Positions 34,471 to 45,910 of a stretch of 64,000 nucleotides of DNA are shown here, one piece after another. Under the pieces are notes generated by a model. The model searched no databases. It was not told the DNA's origin and was given only the letters and a program-made list of their open reading frames with translations. Where the stretch lies: positions 464,467-528,466 of the forward strand of contig SJOL01006476.1 in NCBI GenBank assembly GCA_004794785.1, given 5' to 3'. The position numbers were made by a program, and so were the translations under genes. This stretch comes from Opisthorchis felineus (taxonomy: Eukaryota > Platyhelminthes > Trematoda > Opisthorchiida > Opisthorchiidae). The number at the start of each line of letters is the position of its first letter. Position 1 is the first letter of the stretch.

Positions 34471-36281
34471 CTGAAACGTTAAGTGCGCGAAAGTGCAAAA
34501 TTCGAAGAGAGGGAACCTTCATAGTGCAAAATTCTGCAAAGTGAAATCTAGAAAAGCGATGGTATGTTAGACCAATGTTGCGCAGGAGCTTCCGGAGAGA
34601 CTGTCATCACGTCGTCATCAAGTGTACTTCGCCACCTCGTAGCCAACCACGTAAGAAGATAACAGATAGTCTTCAAATGCTATATAAATGCACGCAGGCA
34701 AGGAAGAAGTACCCGCCCAACTGCGCACTGATGATGTCTCCCCATATGGTGAAGAACATTTGCAAGCCAATTCCCAAGCTCGGCGAACAGATCAACAGCC
34801 ACCTGATCAACAACCAATAAACTCACTCAAGCTACTAATATTTCAGCACATCCCCAGAGTTTGAATTTTTAGTTTTGAACACGTATGAGTACAACAGGAG
34901 GAGACAAGAATTGTTGTTGGAGTTGAAAAATAACAGTCCTCAAGAGAGCACCCTTGAAAAGAGGAACATCAGAGTGCGGGATTTAACGGTCCTGAAGTTT
35001 TTTGGCTTGAAAGACACATGAATCCTCAATACGAACACGAGCCACTCACAGATGAACAGACTATAGAAAAAGACGTTCTAACACTGAGCAATCCGTGAAC
35101 ACATCTACTCCTCAATGTCTAGCTTTTCAAAGGGCAGCTTAAGCTGTGGCTTCTCAGGAAGCCTACAGCCAATGATCTGCCTATCCAGTCATCTGTATGG
35201 GTAAATATAGAGGATTATGTGTGGAGATCCGACACACATATGTTGCGTTGGGTCGGCTTTCACTTCCATTCACGCTGCACACGTTACAAAGGGCAGGGAC
35301 GCGGGTCCACACCCGTCACTCCTGCTAGTCTGGTGTCCCTTAATGAGAAAGGTGCTGAAGAGAAGTTATGAATGTGGAAGAACTCGAATTCTTTGGGTGG
35401 ACGACTGTTGTTCATGTGAATCACGAACAGTTTGGAGATAAAAGAATTAAACTCATTTGGACCATATCCACTGGAATCTCGGAAACCAATTTGCACATTA
35501 AAAACCTACCTTATGTATCAAAAATGGTCACAAACCTTTATTTTTTTCTGTTACAGTTCACTAACTCAGTATAAGTGAAGATGAAAGCAAATAGTTTCCA
35601 CGCAGAGAAACTGAGCATACTCACGCGCGGACAATGAGTTCCCCGCTCCAGATATACGGACGTTCCACCAACGGGAGGTTATCCCAACCGTAAGTAAATA
35701 GGTGACCTACCGAAACCTGACACGTCTCATATTTGCATCTTTTTCACGTCAAGACATCGTGTAGCACGAAGCCCTGAGCGCTGCAGATCCCTGGGGAAGT
35801 TTTCGGCTTTCTATCAAGACATTTCAAGATTACTAGGTTATCCTAGGAATTTCACCACGATATTTGATGAAACATGAAGGTATGGGATACAGGAACTTTG
35901 TATTGACGATAGTATGGAAAAGCCACATTGTCGAATCATCCTTTGACAGCATTTAATGAGTTCTTGGCTTATGAAACGAAAGCAATCACTTCTGAAAAAG
36001 GTACTACACTGCTCCTTTCGTCCTGATTGGGACTCATGAGAAAGATGTGGCGGAATTCGATCACTTGTCCACTTTCTTACTCCATACACCCCTCACTTAT
36101 GTGCAACGTATGACTGAATTTAAGCGGTCCGCTTCGTTCCTTCTTGGCGTCGAAAAACATTGGGATGCAGTTTACTGGAGAACAACAAGAGCACAGGAGT
36201 ACGAGCTTATTTTACTGTACGGCCTGATCTGGTTCTCCCAATATCTCTCCAATCTACCAACATGTCGGAACTTGGACCTAC
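34471..36281 (-). other. FSCN: Fascin last intron
   Basis: The intron has GTAGGT donor (36,281) and TTTCAG acceptor. It contains the hammerhead-like dispersed repeat at 34,715-34,820; otherwise nothing recognised. Confidence 0.85.
34715..34820 (+). repeat. Dispersed repeat with hammerhead-like core (copy 1)
   Basis: CTGATGATGTCTCC...ATGGTGAAGAAC is followed by 'TTTGCAAGCCAAT', 'AAGCTCGGCGAACAGATCAA' and 'CACCTGATCAACAA'. The second half recurs at 38,526-38,575, 44,315-44,372 and 45,873-45,910. It resembles Penelope-like element termini (the same CTGAnGA...GAAAC layout occurs at 54,647). Confidence 0.55.
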
Positions 36282-36622
36282 TTGCAAAAAGCTGATAAGT
36301 GTTGTTCTTGGTTAGTTGCAACAGAAACCTCTCGTAGGTCACGCTGGAGCAATCCAAAGTCGTTTGTTTCCCCCGAGAAACAAATCCACCAGTCAGAAGC
36401 GAAACGAGTGCGATGGAGGGCCGGTTGACCAGAATAACTCGAAATAGGTCGGTTTCAGCCGGTGACTGGATTTCACATACAGTTCGACCACTAGACGAGA
36501 TGGCGCCCAACTTTCGTGCTGACAGCGACTGGCCGGATCCTGGAGTATTGGCCTTTAGCACGACATGGCCACGTCCAGCATCGTCCGAGAGGGTGAGAAT
36601 TTCAAACAAGCTGCATTTGTCA
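36282..36622 (-). CDS. FSCN: Fascin, exon spanning trefoil 3 end and trefoil 4 start
   Basis: The acceptor CTGTAAAACTAG is at 36,623 and the donor GCAA|GTAGGT at 36,281. The frame reads 'DKCSLFEILTLSDDAGRGHV', then 'ANTPGSGQSLSARKLGAISS', then 'DLFRVILVNRPSIALVSLLT' and 'YERFLLQLTKNNTYQLFA'. Human fascin has C-Y-F-D-I...L-R-A-S-N-G-K...L-F-L-M-K-L-I-N-R-P-I-I-V-F-R...Y-D-V-F-Q-L-E-F in the same order and spacing, so every strand of the trefoil is represented. The entry phase completes a glycine codon from the previous exon. The first ~85 codons of the longer open frame upstream of the acceptor are intron. Confidence 0.92.
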
Positions 36623-37355
36623 CTAGTTTTACAGAACGGAAAATGACAGAAGACCCGGTGTAGTGCAAATACAGGAGTTATGGGGGCGTTAATCGGATAA
36701 CGTTCCACAAAAATACGATACCAGTAAACTCGTCAACTATTCGAAGCTTTGAAATTTATTTCGAGCAAATTGTGGATGCAAAAGTACATGGATCACTTTG
36801 GCTATGATAACCGGACAGCCGGATTTCGTTATTACGCAGAACAGTACTCAGTGGGTCGCAAGTGGACAGACCGAACCGGTTTCTAGGGTCACCTGTACCA
36901 CGCTTCACAATACGGTCAGCGAACGAACTACTTGACACCAAGGCTATTAATCCTAGCAAACAAGACCGTATCATAACCAAGTGAGAGCGTTCTATCTGAG
37001 ATGGAGGAAAAAGATAGGCTTAGAACAGTTGCGAACCAAGCCACTCACACCAAGTAGCTGCATTCATAAGCTGCCCAAATGTAACTAACACATTACGAAA
37101 ACGGTAGTCATTGACACTGTATAAGGACCAAAATGTCCTCCAGGAGCGGTGTTTTTTTAGACCATTTCTCATTAAGCGGAAAAATCTGTCATCTCAATTC
37201 ATTGGTGGCTTAGACAGTTATACGGTCATTTTTAACAGTAAACTGTACCTGAGTACTGATGCCACTGAAACCAAGTCGAAAATACTTGGTGAATTCTCAT
37301 ACCGAAATATTCGTAACGTTAGGACAAACCTTCATCATTATACTTTGCTGTCTAC

Positions 37356-37495
37356 AGACTCAACAGGGTTAAGTTCATTGTATAGACGTAATACACTACT
37401 CGTAAGGTCGCTGAAAACTCTTCATAAACGAGAGATTCAGCTGGGTTCCAGGTGAGTCTTCCGTCAAAGCTAAATTGGTATGCAGATGAGTGTAT
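37356..37495 (+). repeat. Dispersed hairpin-family copy with hammerhead-like tail
   Basis: 'CATTGTATAGACGTAATACA' ... 'GTCGCTGAAAACTC' matches the left arm at 59.1 kb. It continues 'ACGAGAGATTCAGCTGGG', 'GGTGAGTCTTCCG', 'GCTAAATTGGTATGCAGATG', which is shared with 20.7 and 48.9 kb. Confidence 0.65.
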
Positions 37496-38525
37496 AAGGG
37501 TTCAGTTCAGTCTCAGTTATAAGCCAAGCACCAAAGACGTGATGGCTGCAGCTGCACTATTTCTGGTCACCGAAAAACTAGAGACCAGGGGAGCTAGAGC
37601 CAGTCGAGTCTCGGGATATCCATTAAGGGAGGTGGTAAGAAGCAAGAAAGTATAAAAAAACTACTACTACTTCAATGAATTTTGACTGCAACACAATTGT
37701 CAACTTCAATTGGCGACTGTCGAGTTTATGCACTGTTGTATACAGGATTTTAAATTCCTCCGAAACCATATACAGATGACTAACTGATCTGCTTGGTTGA
37801 AACAGTCAGTGCATGGATTTCCCGCTCAAAATTTAGGGAGTCACTGATCTATTTTCAGATAATTTCTAAACTACCCTTGTGACAGCAGATAGCGAATGGA
37901 ACTGTTGTAAATAACTGCTGTCCCCGCTCCAGTACCTCAGCGTCGGAAAAACACTCACCAACAAGGAACACAACAGCCTAATTGCGAACAAGCGAGTGCA
38001 AAAATTACAAGGGCATCGAGGTATTTAAAGCACACTTTTGACCTTGAGTCCAGACTATCCTATTGGAGTTGGGTGATTGGTTGGCGCTACTTCTACGACA
38101 TGCCCGAACACTCATCATGGTCTGCCGTTTCTGAACTAATTGACTGCTTCAGCGTCCAGTCGGCAGCTGGCTTTTCTGGCCCGCATGCCTGACACTTCCC
38201 TACTGCGATCTTGGTGGGGTTTGAGAGTCCAAGTTTCGGGCATTCTCAGATTATTTTCAGAAACCTGACCTTCCTGACAAGCAAAAAGATAGGAACCCAA
38301 TGCAGGAAGGCCTTCGTAACGTGTACCTGTCTACACCTTGTAGCCAGACTATCTCGAGCTGTGCGCTGTAGCAGTTTGGAGTAGGCTGCACTAGGTGCCA
38401 TCGTCGCGGTCTCACTAAAAAAAACTGGCTCTGACACGTGTGGTCTGTGGTATAAGACCATTTCGTCATTTTTGGGTTCCAATTCACACACTGGTAGGTC
38501 AACAGAAGGTAGGCAAGCTAACTGA

Positions 38526-38575
38526 CAAGTTTGGCGAACCAGTCAACGGCCACCTGAGCAAACACCAAAAGGTGA
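38526..38575 (+). repeat. Short copy of the 34.7-kb repeat tail
   Basis: 'AAGTTTGGCGAACCAGTCAA' then 'GGCCACCTGAGCAAACACCA' matches 'AAGCTCGGCGAACAGATCAA' / 'GCCACCTGATCAACAACCA' at 34.8 kb. The hammerhead-like core is not retained. Confidence 0.45.
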
Positions 38576-39571
38576 GCTTACGAAACCAGACGAGAATAAA
38601 ACAACACATCAGAAAACTGGATTTTCTGCACAGATTAGCTGCATTTACCGCAAAATGTGCTTCGAAAATACACCCGTGGAGTAACTTTATATTCGTAAAT
38701 ATAACAGTGCATAAACGATTAGAGCTGCTCCTTGTTGTCCTTTGTGTCAACTGCAAATTTGCAAATATTCCTCACCGACTACCTGAATTTCACTTCGATT
38801 TCTTCATTCAAAAGAAACGTCCACAATGCTTGAAAGACCATTACTTATCTAATCTTAGCACCTCAGTGTTGAACAAAATGGTGTGAGCTGTGATCAGTTG
38901 TGAACTGGCAGTCTTCTACCATGCTATGGCTTGTTTTCGATGGTTCGAACTCGGTTCATTCAACTTATTCCCATGCACAAAATGAGGTCAAGGTCACAGA
39001 TGAAACTGCTAACGACTCGAAGGCTGCTTAGCTTATGCCTGTGTACTTCATGTCTAATTAGGTGGGGATTCGCCTGACACGGAAGATGCACATTGCAAAA
39101 ATAAATTTCGGTCACGGATGTCGTCCCCTTCAATCTCCAAAATGGAGGATTCTTGTTGAGGGAGAGATTCGTTTTTTGCAGTGTAAAAAGTGGGTAATAC
39201 TAAAGCCCTTTCTTTCGCCAAGTTCTTGTCATGTGGTTTCTTCCAAAAAGAAGTCACTGCAATAGAGTGAGACCTCTGCAATCACCAACCAATCCGGTCG
39301 CTCTAGAGGATGGACGCTACAGAGCGTATCCTAAATAGGTACATTCTTCAAGTCCCAGGGTGATAGGGCACAACTGAGAATGTAGGTATAGTGTGTTCTA
39401 GCTGCTGCAACCAAAAAGGCGAGAGACCAAATCTCCTTACACGCCACCGATCTATAAGTAGCCCAGAGGAGGAATAATTCCACACGACTAGTGAAACTTC
39501 CATCTTAGAAGTCGCCCTCGAGGAGCCAGTCACTACGTGGCCATGTGATGTGGTTTCTATGATTGAATTGT

Positions 39572-39725
39572 GAGCGGCGCTATGTCCAGTCCAAACGAGG
39601 GCCCGTGTTCAGTCAGTGGCCGGAAGGTCACGGGGTCAAAACTCGTTGAATTTCGTGAGATGCGCACTGCTGATGATTCCAAATTAGGATGAAACACCTT
39701 TACAGTGCTTCTCGGTTTTTCAGCA
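39572..39725 (+). mobile_element. tRNA-derived SINE, family B
   Basis: It starts 'GAGCGGCGCTATGTCC'. The head has a decayed B box (CGGGGTCAAAACTC), and the body runs 'GAATTTCGTGAGATGCGCAC', 'TGATGATTCCAAATTAGGAT', 'CAGTGCTTCTCGG'. It is the best-preserved family-B body in the window. Confidence 0.65.
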
Positions 39726-40027
39726 TAGATTAGCTTCATCAACAGGATGAAATCTCTATTGAGATAATAGTTACATCGCAAATACGATGGGACCAGACAG
39801 AAGTGATCAGTGTAGAAGGATGAGCGCTAAGAAGGATTTTTAATGTATTTTTCAGATAAGCCACAACAGGTTCCTGTAAATATAAGTCCTATAGTTTGTT
39901 AATACCATTAAAAATTCACAGTCGTGAATAACATGCAAAGACGAATAATTCTGAAGGTAATACAAGCGGTCCTGTCCCTTAATGCTATTGAAAAAGGTCG
40001 TGCAGCACCGTACAACTAGGCAGTGTC

Positions 40028-40222
40028 TTATGGATTAAAATCGTTCAACAGTAGCACCCTTTCGGTGCCTAACTGCCATGCCACCAGAATGAAGCACGAG
40101 GGCTAGGATACTGCCAGGTTGCCCAAGCCTAGACAGAAGAAGTCGAGATGCAGAGGTCGGGTTCGAACCACGGACCTTCCGGTCAGTAAATTCGTGATCT
40201 AACATGTGAGCTATCTCGCCCC
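40028..40222 (-). mobile_element. tRNA-derived SINE, family A, reverse copy
   Basis: On the minus strand: 'GGGGCGAGATAGCTCACATG' (A box), 'CGTGGTTCGAACCCGACC' (intact B box), 'GTCTAGGCTTGGGCAACCTG', 'GTGGCATGGCAGTTAGGCAC'. It lies inside a fascin intron. Confidence 0.85.
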
Positions 40223-41975
40223 CTGTCTCATGGATTGTTGAGCTGTTAACTTAGTTCTTAAAAACTAGCAAGGGACATTTAGACAGCGCCAAGCTGTCAT
40301 ATGGCCATCGAATATCGGAAGATCAAAGCCAAAAGTAGTTCAATTTCACGAACTTTTGACCGCCAGATATTTTATCATAGTGGTTCAGATGCAGTGAAAC
40401 AAGCAGAACGTTCGGAATTCGACTTGTCCGAAACCAAAGATCTTATGCATGGGAGCTTCGAAATCTGGCGCCAAAATACGCGATCAGTACGCATAAACTT
40501 TGGATAATGGTACGGACTTTGTGGGAAATCCACGGTATTTTGCGCAGTGGAAAGTGCAGCACCACAATGTCCTTATAAGAAAACTCGGGAAAAACGTTGA
40601 AAGAAACACTTTTACCCCGTAGAAGTTCACCGTAAAAAAACCGTCTAGATAAAACGTTATAAACGATTGGAAAAACCCAGAAAACGTCAGACACAGCCTA
40701 GGCGTGATCACTCAGCACATGGTCAGCCAGGTGTAAAAAGCCCGATGGGAGGAGTATGGGCAGTAAAGATGGCTTTAGCTATCCTCCCATCACAGAAGAG
40801 GCTGGCGTACCATAAGCCCTATAACGACCATCACCAAGCCTCAGTGCGCCTAACCACATCTAGTGACAGTGACACCACAATCCTGCTACCAACGTGAGGT
40901 TACAGTGGCTGATAAATGCCTTTGTGGTCGGAATTAGGGCGTACATGAGTGAATGCACATGGCTATCGGATTCAGTGGCCTAAAAGGTTGTTATCCGGAG
41001 ATTCAGTAGGCAGAATTATATACCGTAGTAACAGCTCCACTGAAAAAGTTGTCCTTAGTGATATTTGAATGGTGAACGATGCTTCCTTGTTTTACTAAGC
41101 CTGGTGACGGGCCAGGCGGGTGCTTGCCTTATTCAGTCATCACGTCATGCTACTAACGGTTCTGGGTTAAAACAGAACACGAATAATGAATGGTCAGACT
41201 CAGTGAGAATGGCCTATTTAACCAAATGATGCTCCGGAACTGGGATATCATTTAATGATACGCATAGCATACTGAGAGCGAAAGATAACATCCATATGCA
41301 ACGCAGATTAGGATCCAGTTTGACACTCAACTGTTGCATTTGCGGTGGTTAGCTTAGCAAAAATTGGATAACTAAAGCATAGGACGGGGGTAAATTCACA
41401 GCCATTAGAACGTGCTACTCTCATTCGAACAGTAGTTGATGAACTGCGTCTCATTTGGAAAGCGAAAAATAAAGTGATGTCAGGGGTCTAGATGATTTCC
41501 TTGAATGGGTCAACACAAAACAAGCAAACAACAATTTCGGTCGCCCATGATCATTACACTGGACACAGCGCTTTGCTGGGGCATGCTAAGCAGGTCCGAA
41601 AATTCGCAACTTAGAGAGGAAACGTTCTTTGTCCTATACTTCATGTGATAACTTACTCGCATGAAGGCTGGTCTCAATATATTGTTCATACAGATTTCGG
41701 TTACCCCGGCTATTGCGTAGTGCGTTCACCACCATACTTGCGAATTTGGCCTTCAATTGCTACTTGGTCCGTTACAAGTTGTGATTATTGGGAGAAAAGT
41801 GCTAAGACCACGCTCCCCAGAAGATAAATTTCGTTTCATGAAATAAATAAGCAACTTTCCCATACGAAGGGCTACTGTAGCTAGATGGTTAACAGGATGA
41901 CAACCCGTAGTATGTGGAATGAGCTCAATCTTTCCGACTACTCGAGAAGAGAATGACATTCGGAAAAAGACTTAC

Positions 41976-42264
41976 CCGTCTGAGCCGGTACTCTGCACAC
42001 CGGCGGAAGGTGCCATCAGCCAGAGTTTCCCGCTTCGTGCACGGAGGCGCCAATACCCCGTGACCAAACAAAATATTCCAGGAGTCATGCCATTTGTCGC
42101 TGATGACCCGGTCGATAAGGGTGCAGGATCACCAATGGGGGACTGGGGAGCTGAGTTTGAGGAGGCGATTGCATCATTCGAGTTGAAACCTTTTCCGCCG
42201 ATATATTCAAGCTGGAAAATTGCCGTGTCGTCGAGTTCATGTTGGTTGGCGGAAATCTCGACAC
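41976..42264 (-). CDS. FSCN: Fascin, exon of third beta-trefoil
   Basis: The acceptor TTTCCTCTTCAG is at 42,265 and the donor is a strong GTAAGT at 41,975. The split codon completes the glycine of 'KQG'. The frame then reads 'VEISANQHELDDTAIFQLEY', followed by a low-complexity Ser/Asn/Pro/Gly-rich insert of ~40 residues, then 'TGYWRLRARSGKLWLMAPSA' and 'GVQSTGSDG'. Human fascin reads M-D-L-S-A-N-Q-D...F-Q-L-E...G-K-Y-W-T-L...G-G-V-Q-S-T-A in order, which identifies the exon securely. The long insert sits in a strand-connecting loop and is a trematode-side expansion or a divergent loop. The antisense strand is also open for 136 codons, which is a shadow. Confidence 0.92.
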
Positions 42265-44294
42265 CTGAAGAGGAAAAACGAAATGATACAGTGGGACCGT
42301 GGAATTTTTCTCGCTTAGAGGTGCAGTAGTAGTAGAGTGTAGAAGTGTATTCTACAGTTCAAAAACTAGCTTGTTTGTGTTAACAGAAGACTGGGTCACA
42401 CGAAGAGACCTCTGACACGGGTCTGTCGTCAAATTCTAGTCTGGAGAAGCACAGTGCGATACAGTATCACGTTGCTAATTCAGCAGTTTGCGGATTACCC
42501 ACTGAGAATTTCTGTATTTGAACTGGGCGGCTATAACTAATACCAACAAGACCGATAGGCTTTCAAGTGTTTGGAGACGGTATAGGCCAACGAACTACTA
42601 CGCAGCGCTTCATGAAACGCAGTCGCATGAATGCCAAGCGTTCAACGAAGAGCAGTTTCAAACTTACTCATTAAAAAAATAGGAACGTTGAAATGCATAA
42701 TTGATGGTTTCATGTGCAATGAAGCGACAAAGTTTGAACAGGTACCGACTTTAGATAAAGCTTGCTCGTTTATAGGCAGTAAATGGACAGTCAGAGTGGG
42801 CCAATTTGAAGCAGTGTATGGAGAAGGGAGACTACCAATATTGTTTTAAACATCGCCTTCAAATTGGTGTGCGCAAAAGAGTGATGTTCAATGAATACAT
42901 CATGACGGATAAAAATTGGCTATACTACCATGTATCGCTGTTGCATACTTGTTCTCCAATTACGTAACAGCCAGACATGTTTATCTGAACACACAGGAAA
43001 GGATAATTCGATATCTTGGTCCTACTGGCTAGTTACCCATCCTCAGGTAGCCAATAACACTACTGCTGTCCTATGGAGCGGTGGTGCAATAACCTGTACA
43101 CTGACGTTCCCATCAAAAGACGTGTCAAACAGCTCAACATGAACTATGAAGGAAGTCGGTCATCAACTGAGCGTTTCGCGCACTAACTAGGCAAATGACT
43201 GTTGCATGACCGCAAATGTGAATGTACCGCGAGCGATTGTCAAGTGATTAGAAGCACTGATTTGCGCGAAAGACACACGTTGAAAACACATGGATTTCCG
43301 GCACTGCAGTCCTTCCAAAGTCAAGTTAAACACAGGGTATCGGAATCAATGGGGAAAACTGGTTTGCAACAAAAAGATGAAGAATAGAAAGTCGTTGTTT
43401 ATTCTGACATATATTTACCAAGTGGTGCTTTGCTTGAGCAACTTATCTACTGGTGAACGGTGAAATCGGATATTGTTCTGGGTGGCGCGAGCCACAGGTT
43501 AACGCAGTAAAAATGGTGGTTGAACTGATGAACACCAATACGGGTTCAATTACTCGCGTGACTGAGTTGTTTTACGAACCAACCACACCAGTCTAGCAGG
43601 AGAGATATGCCAAATGGACTATGCATTTCGGCTGAAACCAAACCATCGAAAAGACTATAAACACCGTAGAATAAAGGACACATTTTCCAATGAACTGGTC
43701 CAGTTCATTTACGAAATGACACAAGGTTTCTGTGCTCGTTTGAGTTTAGCAAACGTTGGGCATTTGGCTCTAGCATGCAAAGTAACCCTATAATCAGGAT
43801 GATATTCACGTCACAGTACAACGGTTCCATATCAGATTCAAAATCCTTTGGAAGATTCAAGCAGGCGAACACAGACGAAGCAAATTAGACGGGAAAGACC
43901 AATTTAAGAGGATCGAACTGTCGTGCTGCTCTCCACACTTCTGCCAGTTCTCAGGTGGCGTTCGGTTGTGTAAGCGCAGAATGACGAATGGTGTTTTAAA
44001 TGTTATCTATAACACTTAGATTCAGTCATTACGAAAGCATCGGAACTGCTTTCTTCATGCAATCCTGTAGGGTCAAACAATGTCCTGCATTCACTAAACC
44101 ATTAACAGTAACATATTTTAAATAGATCACACCTCCTCAACTCAATGTAAAAAGATCCCGTTTTGTGATTTTCTGCCTTGAGAGTTAGAACCTACGTTTA
44201 TTTTGGTTAGCATTTTAAGCGTTCAAGGGTGGTAGGATGTCTAAATATTGGTGGCTCGGGTGGGTTCACTGACTGTTGGCGCACTAACGACGTA

Positions 44295-44376
44295 CCCTCG
44301 CATGGTGACAAAACGTTTGCCAGCCAATCACCGAGCTCCGCGAACAAATCAACTACCACCTGATCAACAGTTTGCG
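44295..44376 (+). repeat. Dispersed repeat with hammerhead-like core (copy 2)
   Basis: 'CTAACGACGTACCCTCGCAT' then 'GGTGACAAAACGTTTGCCAG', 'CTCCGCGAACAAATCAACTA' and 'CCACCTGATCAACAG' parallel the 34.7-kb copy base for base over most of their length. CTAACGA differs by two bases from the CTGATGA of copy 1. Confidence 0.55.
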
Positions 44377-44392
44377 TTCAAGTTTGCCACAA

Positions 44393-44427
<35 letters not shown>

Positions 44428-44429
44428 TT
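44393..44429. repeat. (AT)n microsatellite
   Basis: AT dinucleotides with one C interruption, about 37 bases, right after the dispersed repeat. Confidence 0.9.
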
Positions 44430-45872
44430 CGTGCTTTGCTGGCGTGAAAAAAAACTGAATAACACTATCTGCATGTACGTTGCTTCTCCAACCATAGCTT
44501 TTAAAAACCTAGTCACTTCCAAACCTCCTAAGGGACCCAGTGATCGCGCAGCCTATAATGAGGAAATCATGTCCACAGCCTTCCTGCTGCAGCGTTTGTG
44601 GGGTAGTGATTACGACAACGAGTGACTACAACCGTAAACTTGTTAACAGAAAGTTTATTGTCCACCTCTCGTGTTGGAATCCTCCGACGAGCAGTATAGC
44701 AGTTGGTTTACAATACGGAGCATGAATGAGACTCTCGAATAGTTTACTCACCTGTTTCTGTCGCAGGTATTTTGAGTTCGTATAGTCTAATCAATATCAT
44801 TGCTCAACTGCTATCTACTGGTAGAAATGACTAGTTTTTGGTTCAGAAAAGATAAAACTTAAAGGTTAGAACACCCTGTGGAAAGGCTCTAAGACCTTAG
44901 AAGACACTGCTGACAATGATGGTTTGTGAGTAGCGTCGTAATAAAGTCAGTTTAGTATCCTGTCAGAATAAGTGGGGAAAATTCTTTGCAACACAACTTC
45001 TTTTCACGAATAAACTTAACAGATATGCACACAAAACCCGACAGATAAATAACTGAAGATTTGCGGTTTGACAGCCCTCACGCACATTGACGATATCCTT
45101 GTCCCCGAGACCCATTATATACCAAATTCTGTGGAATTTCGGACTGCGCAAAAGGGGTAGGTGAATGTACCTGATGAAAATCAATCGCAACATACATTAC
45201 TCAATTACAGATTTGTAGTAATAGCGGGTACGAAAACCTATTTGTAGGATAATCATCCACACATATATGGATCAACAAACATTGTTTGGCACACGCGTTG
45301 CGTCGTGTAAACAGGCCACGTGCATTGTCCGAAAAAAGAGACGTAAACACACTTGTGAAACAAGCGTATGCGGGCAAATGTCCGAATTCGGATGTAGTTT
45401 GTTTGCACTTGTTCGGTGTGATACTGCCCTTTACTTATTTTCACACTTTCACTGTCTTGTTTTTATCTTGGCAAGATGGAGAGAAGGACAAGCGTAAGTG
45501 TTATGTCAAGTTGGCGCCATCAGTGATGAGGGTGATGACGGATCACAACAGAATACTGTGGAGGAGATCTAGCTTAGGATGCAATTTTTTTTCGAACATG
45601 AGCTTTTCTAAGCAACATTAGTTAATAAGTCTCATTGGGAAATCTAATCATACAAAAGTTTACTGTAAAAACTGCACCATAGTAAAATGGCTCCCACAAA
45701 CCAGGGCCCTGGTCTGTAAATATCAATCCACAATGAGAAGTTGGAGGGTATAAGTAAATGCCCTCTTACAGCTAATTGTGGGAAGTCCCGGTGTAATCAC
45801 TATTAATATGTGGTTCGTTTCCACGGGTCACTGGACGTGGATGTTAAATTGTTGTGGATCACTCAATCCAAC

Positions 45873-45910
45873 TGCGAAGCTCGGCGAACAGAACAACAAC
45901 CAAGCTTGGG
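45873..45910 (+). repeat. Short copy of the 34.7-kb repeat tail
   Basis: 'GCGAAGCTCGGCGAACAGAA' followed by 'CAACAACCAAGC' matches the tail at 34,770-34,815. Confidence 0.4.

Larger units (their letters stand above)
36623..41975 (-). other. FSCN: Fascin intron (5.35 kb)
   Basis: It carries a hairpin-family copy (37,356-37,495), a copy of the hammerhead-associated repeat (38,526-38,575), a SINE-B (39,572) and a reverse SINE-A (40,028). The 148-codon plus-strand frame at 38,440-38,886 overlaps one of these repeats and is not regarded as a gene. The remainder shows nothing. Confidence 0.8.

Noticed and set aside
34212..34544. 110-codon plus-strand frame
   Set aside because: Antisense shadow of the fascin terminal exon.
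38440..38886. 148-codon plus-strand frame
   Set aside because: Overlaps a dispersed repeat tail in a fascin intron and shows no conserved family; a chance frame is more likely.
40130..40222. tRNA gene candidate on the minus strand
   Set aside because: Recurrent SINE family-A head followed by the common body; not a free tRNA gene.
41919..42329. 136-codon plus-strand frame
   Set aside because: Antisense shadow of the fascin trefoil-3 exon, which has splice sites and homology on the minus strand.
42870..42930. 'MFNEYIMTDKNWLYYHV', similar to the mariner DEKW region
   Set aside because: Only one short block, no further catalytic motifs, no inverted termini found.
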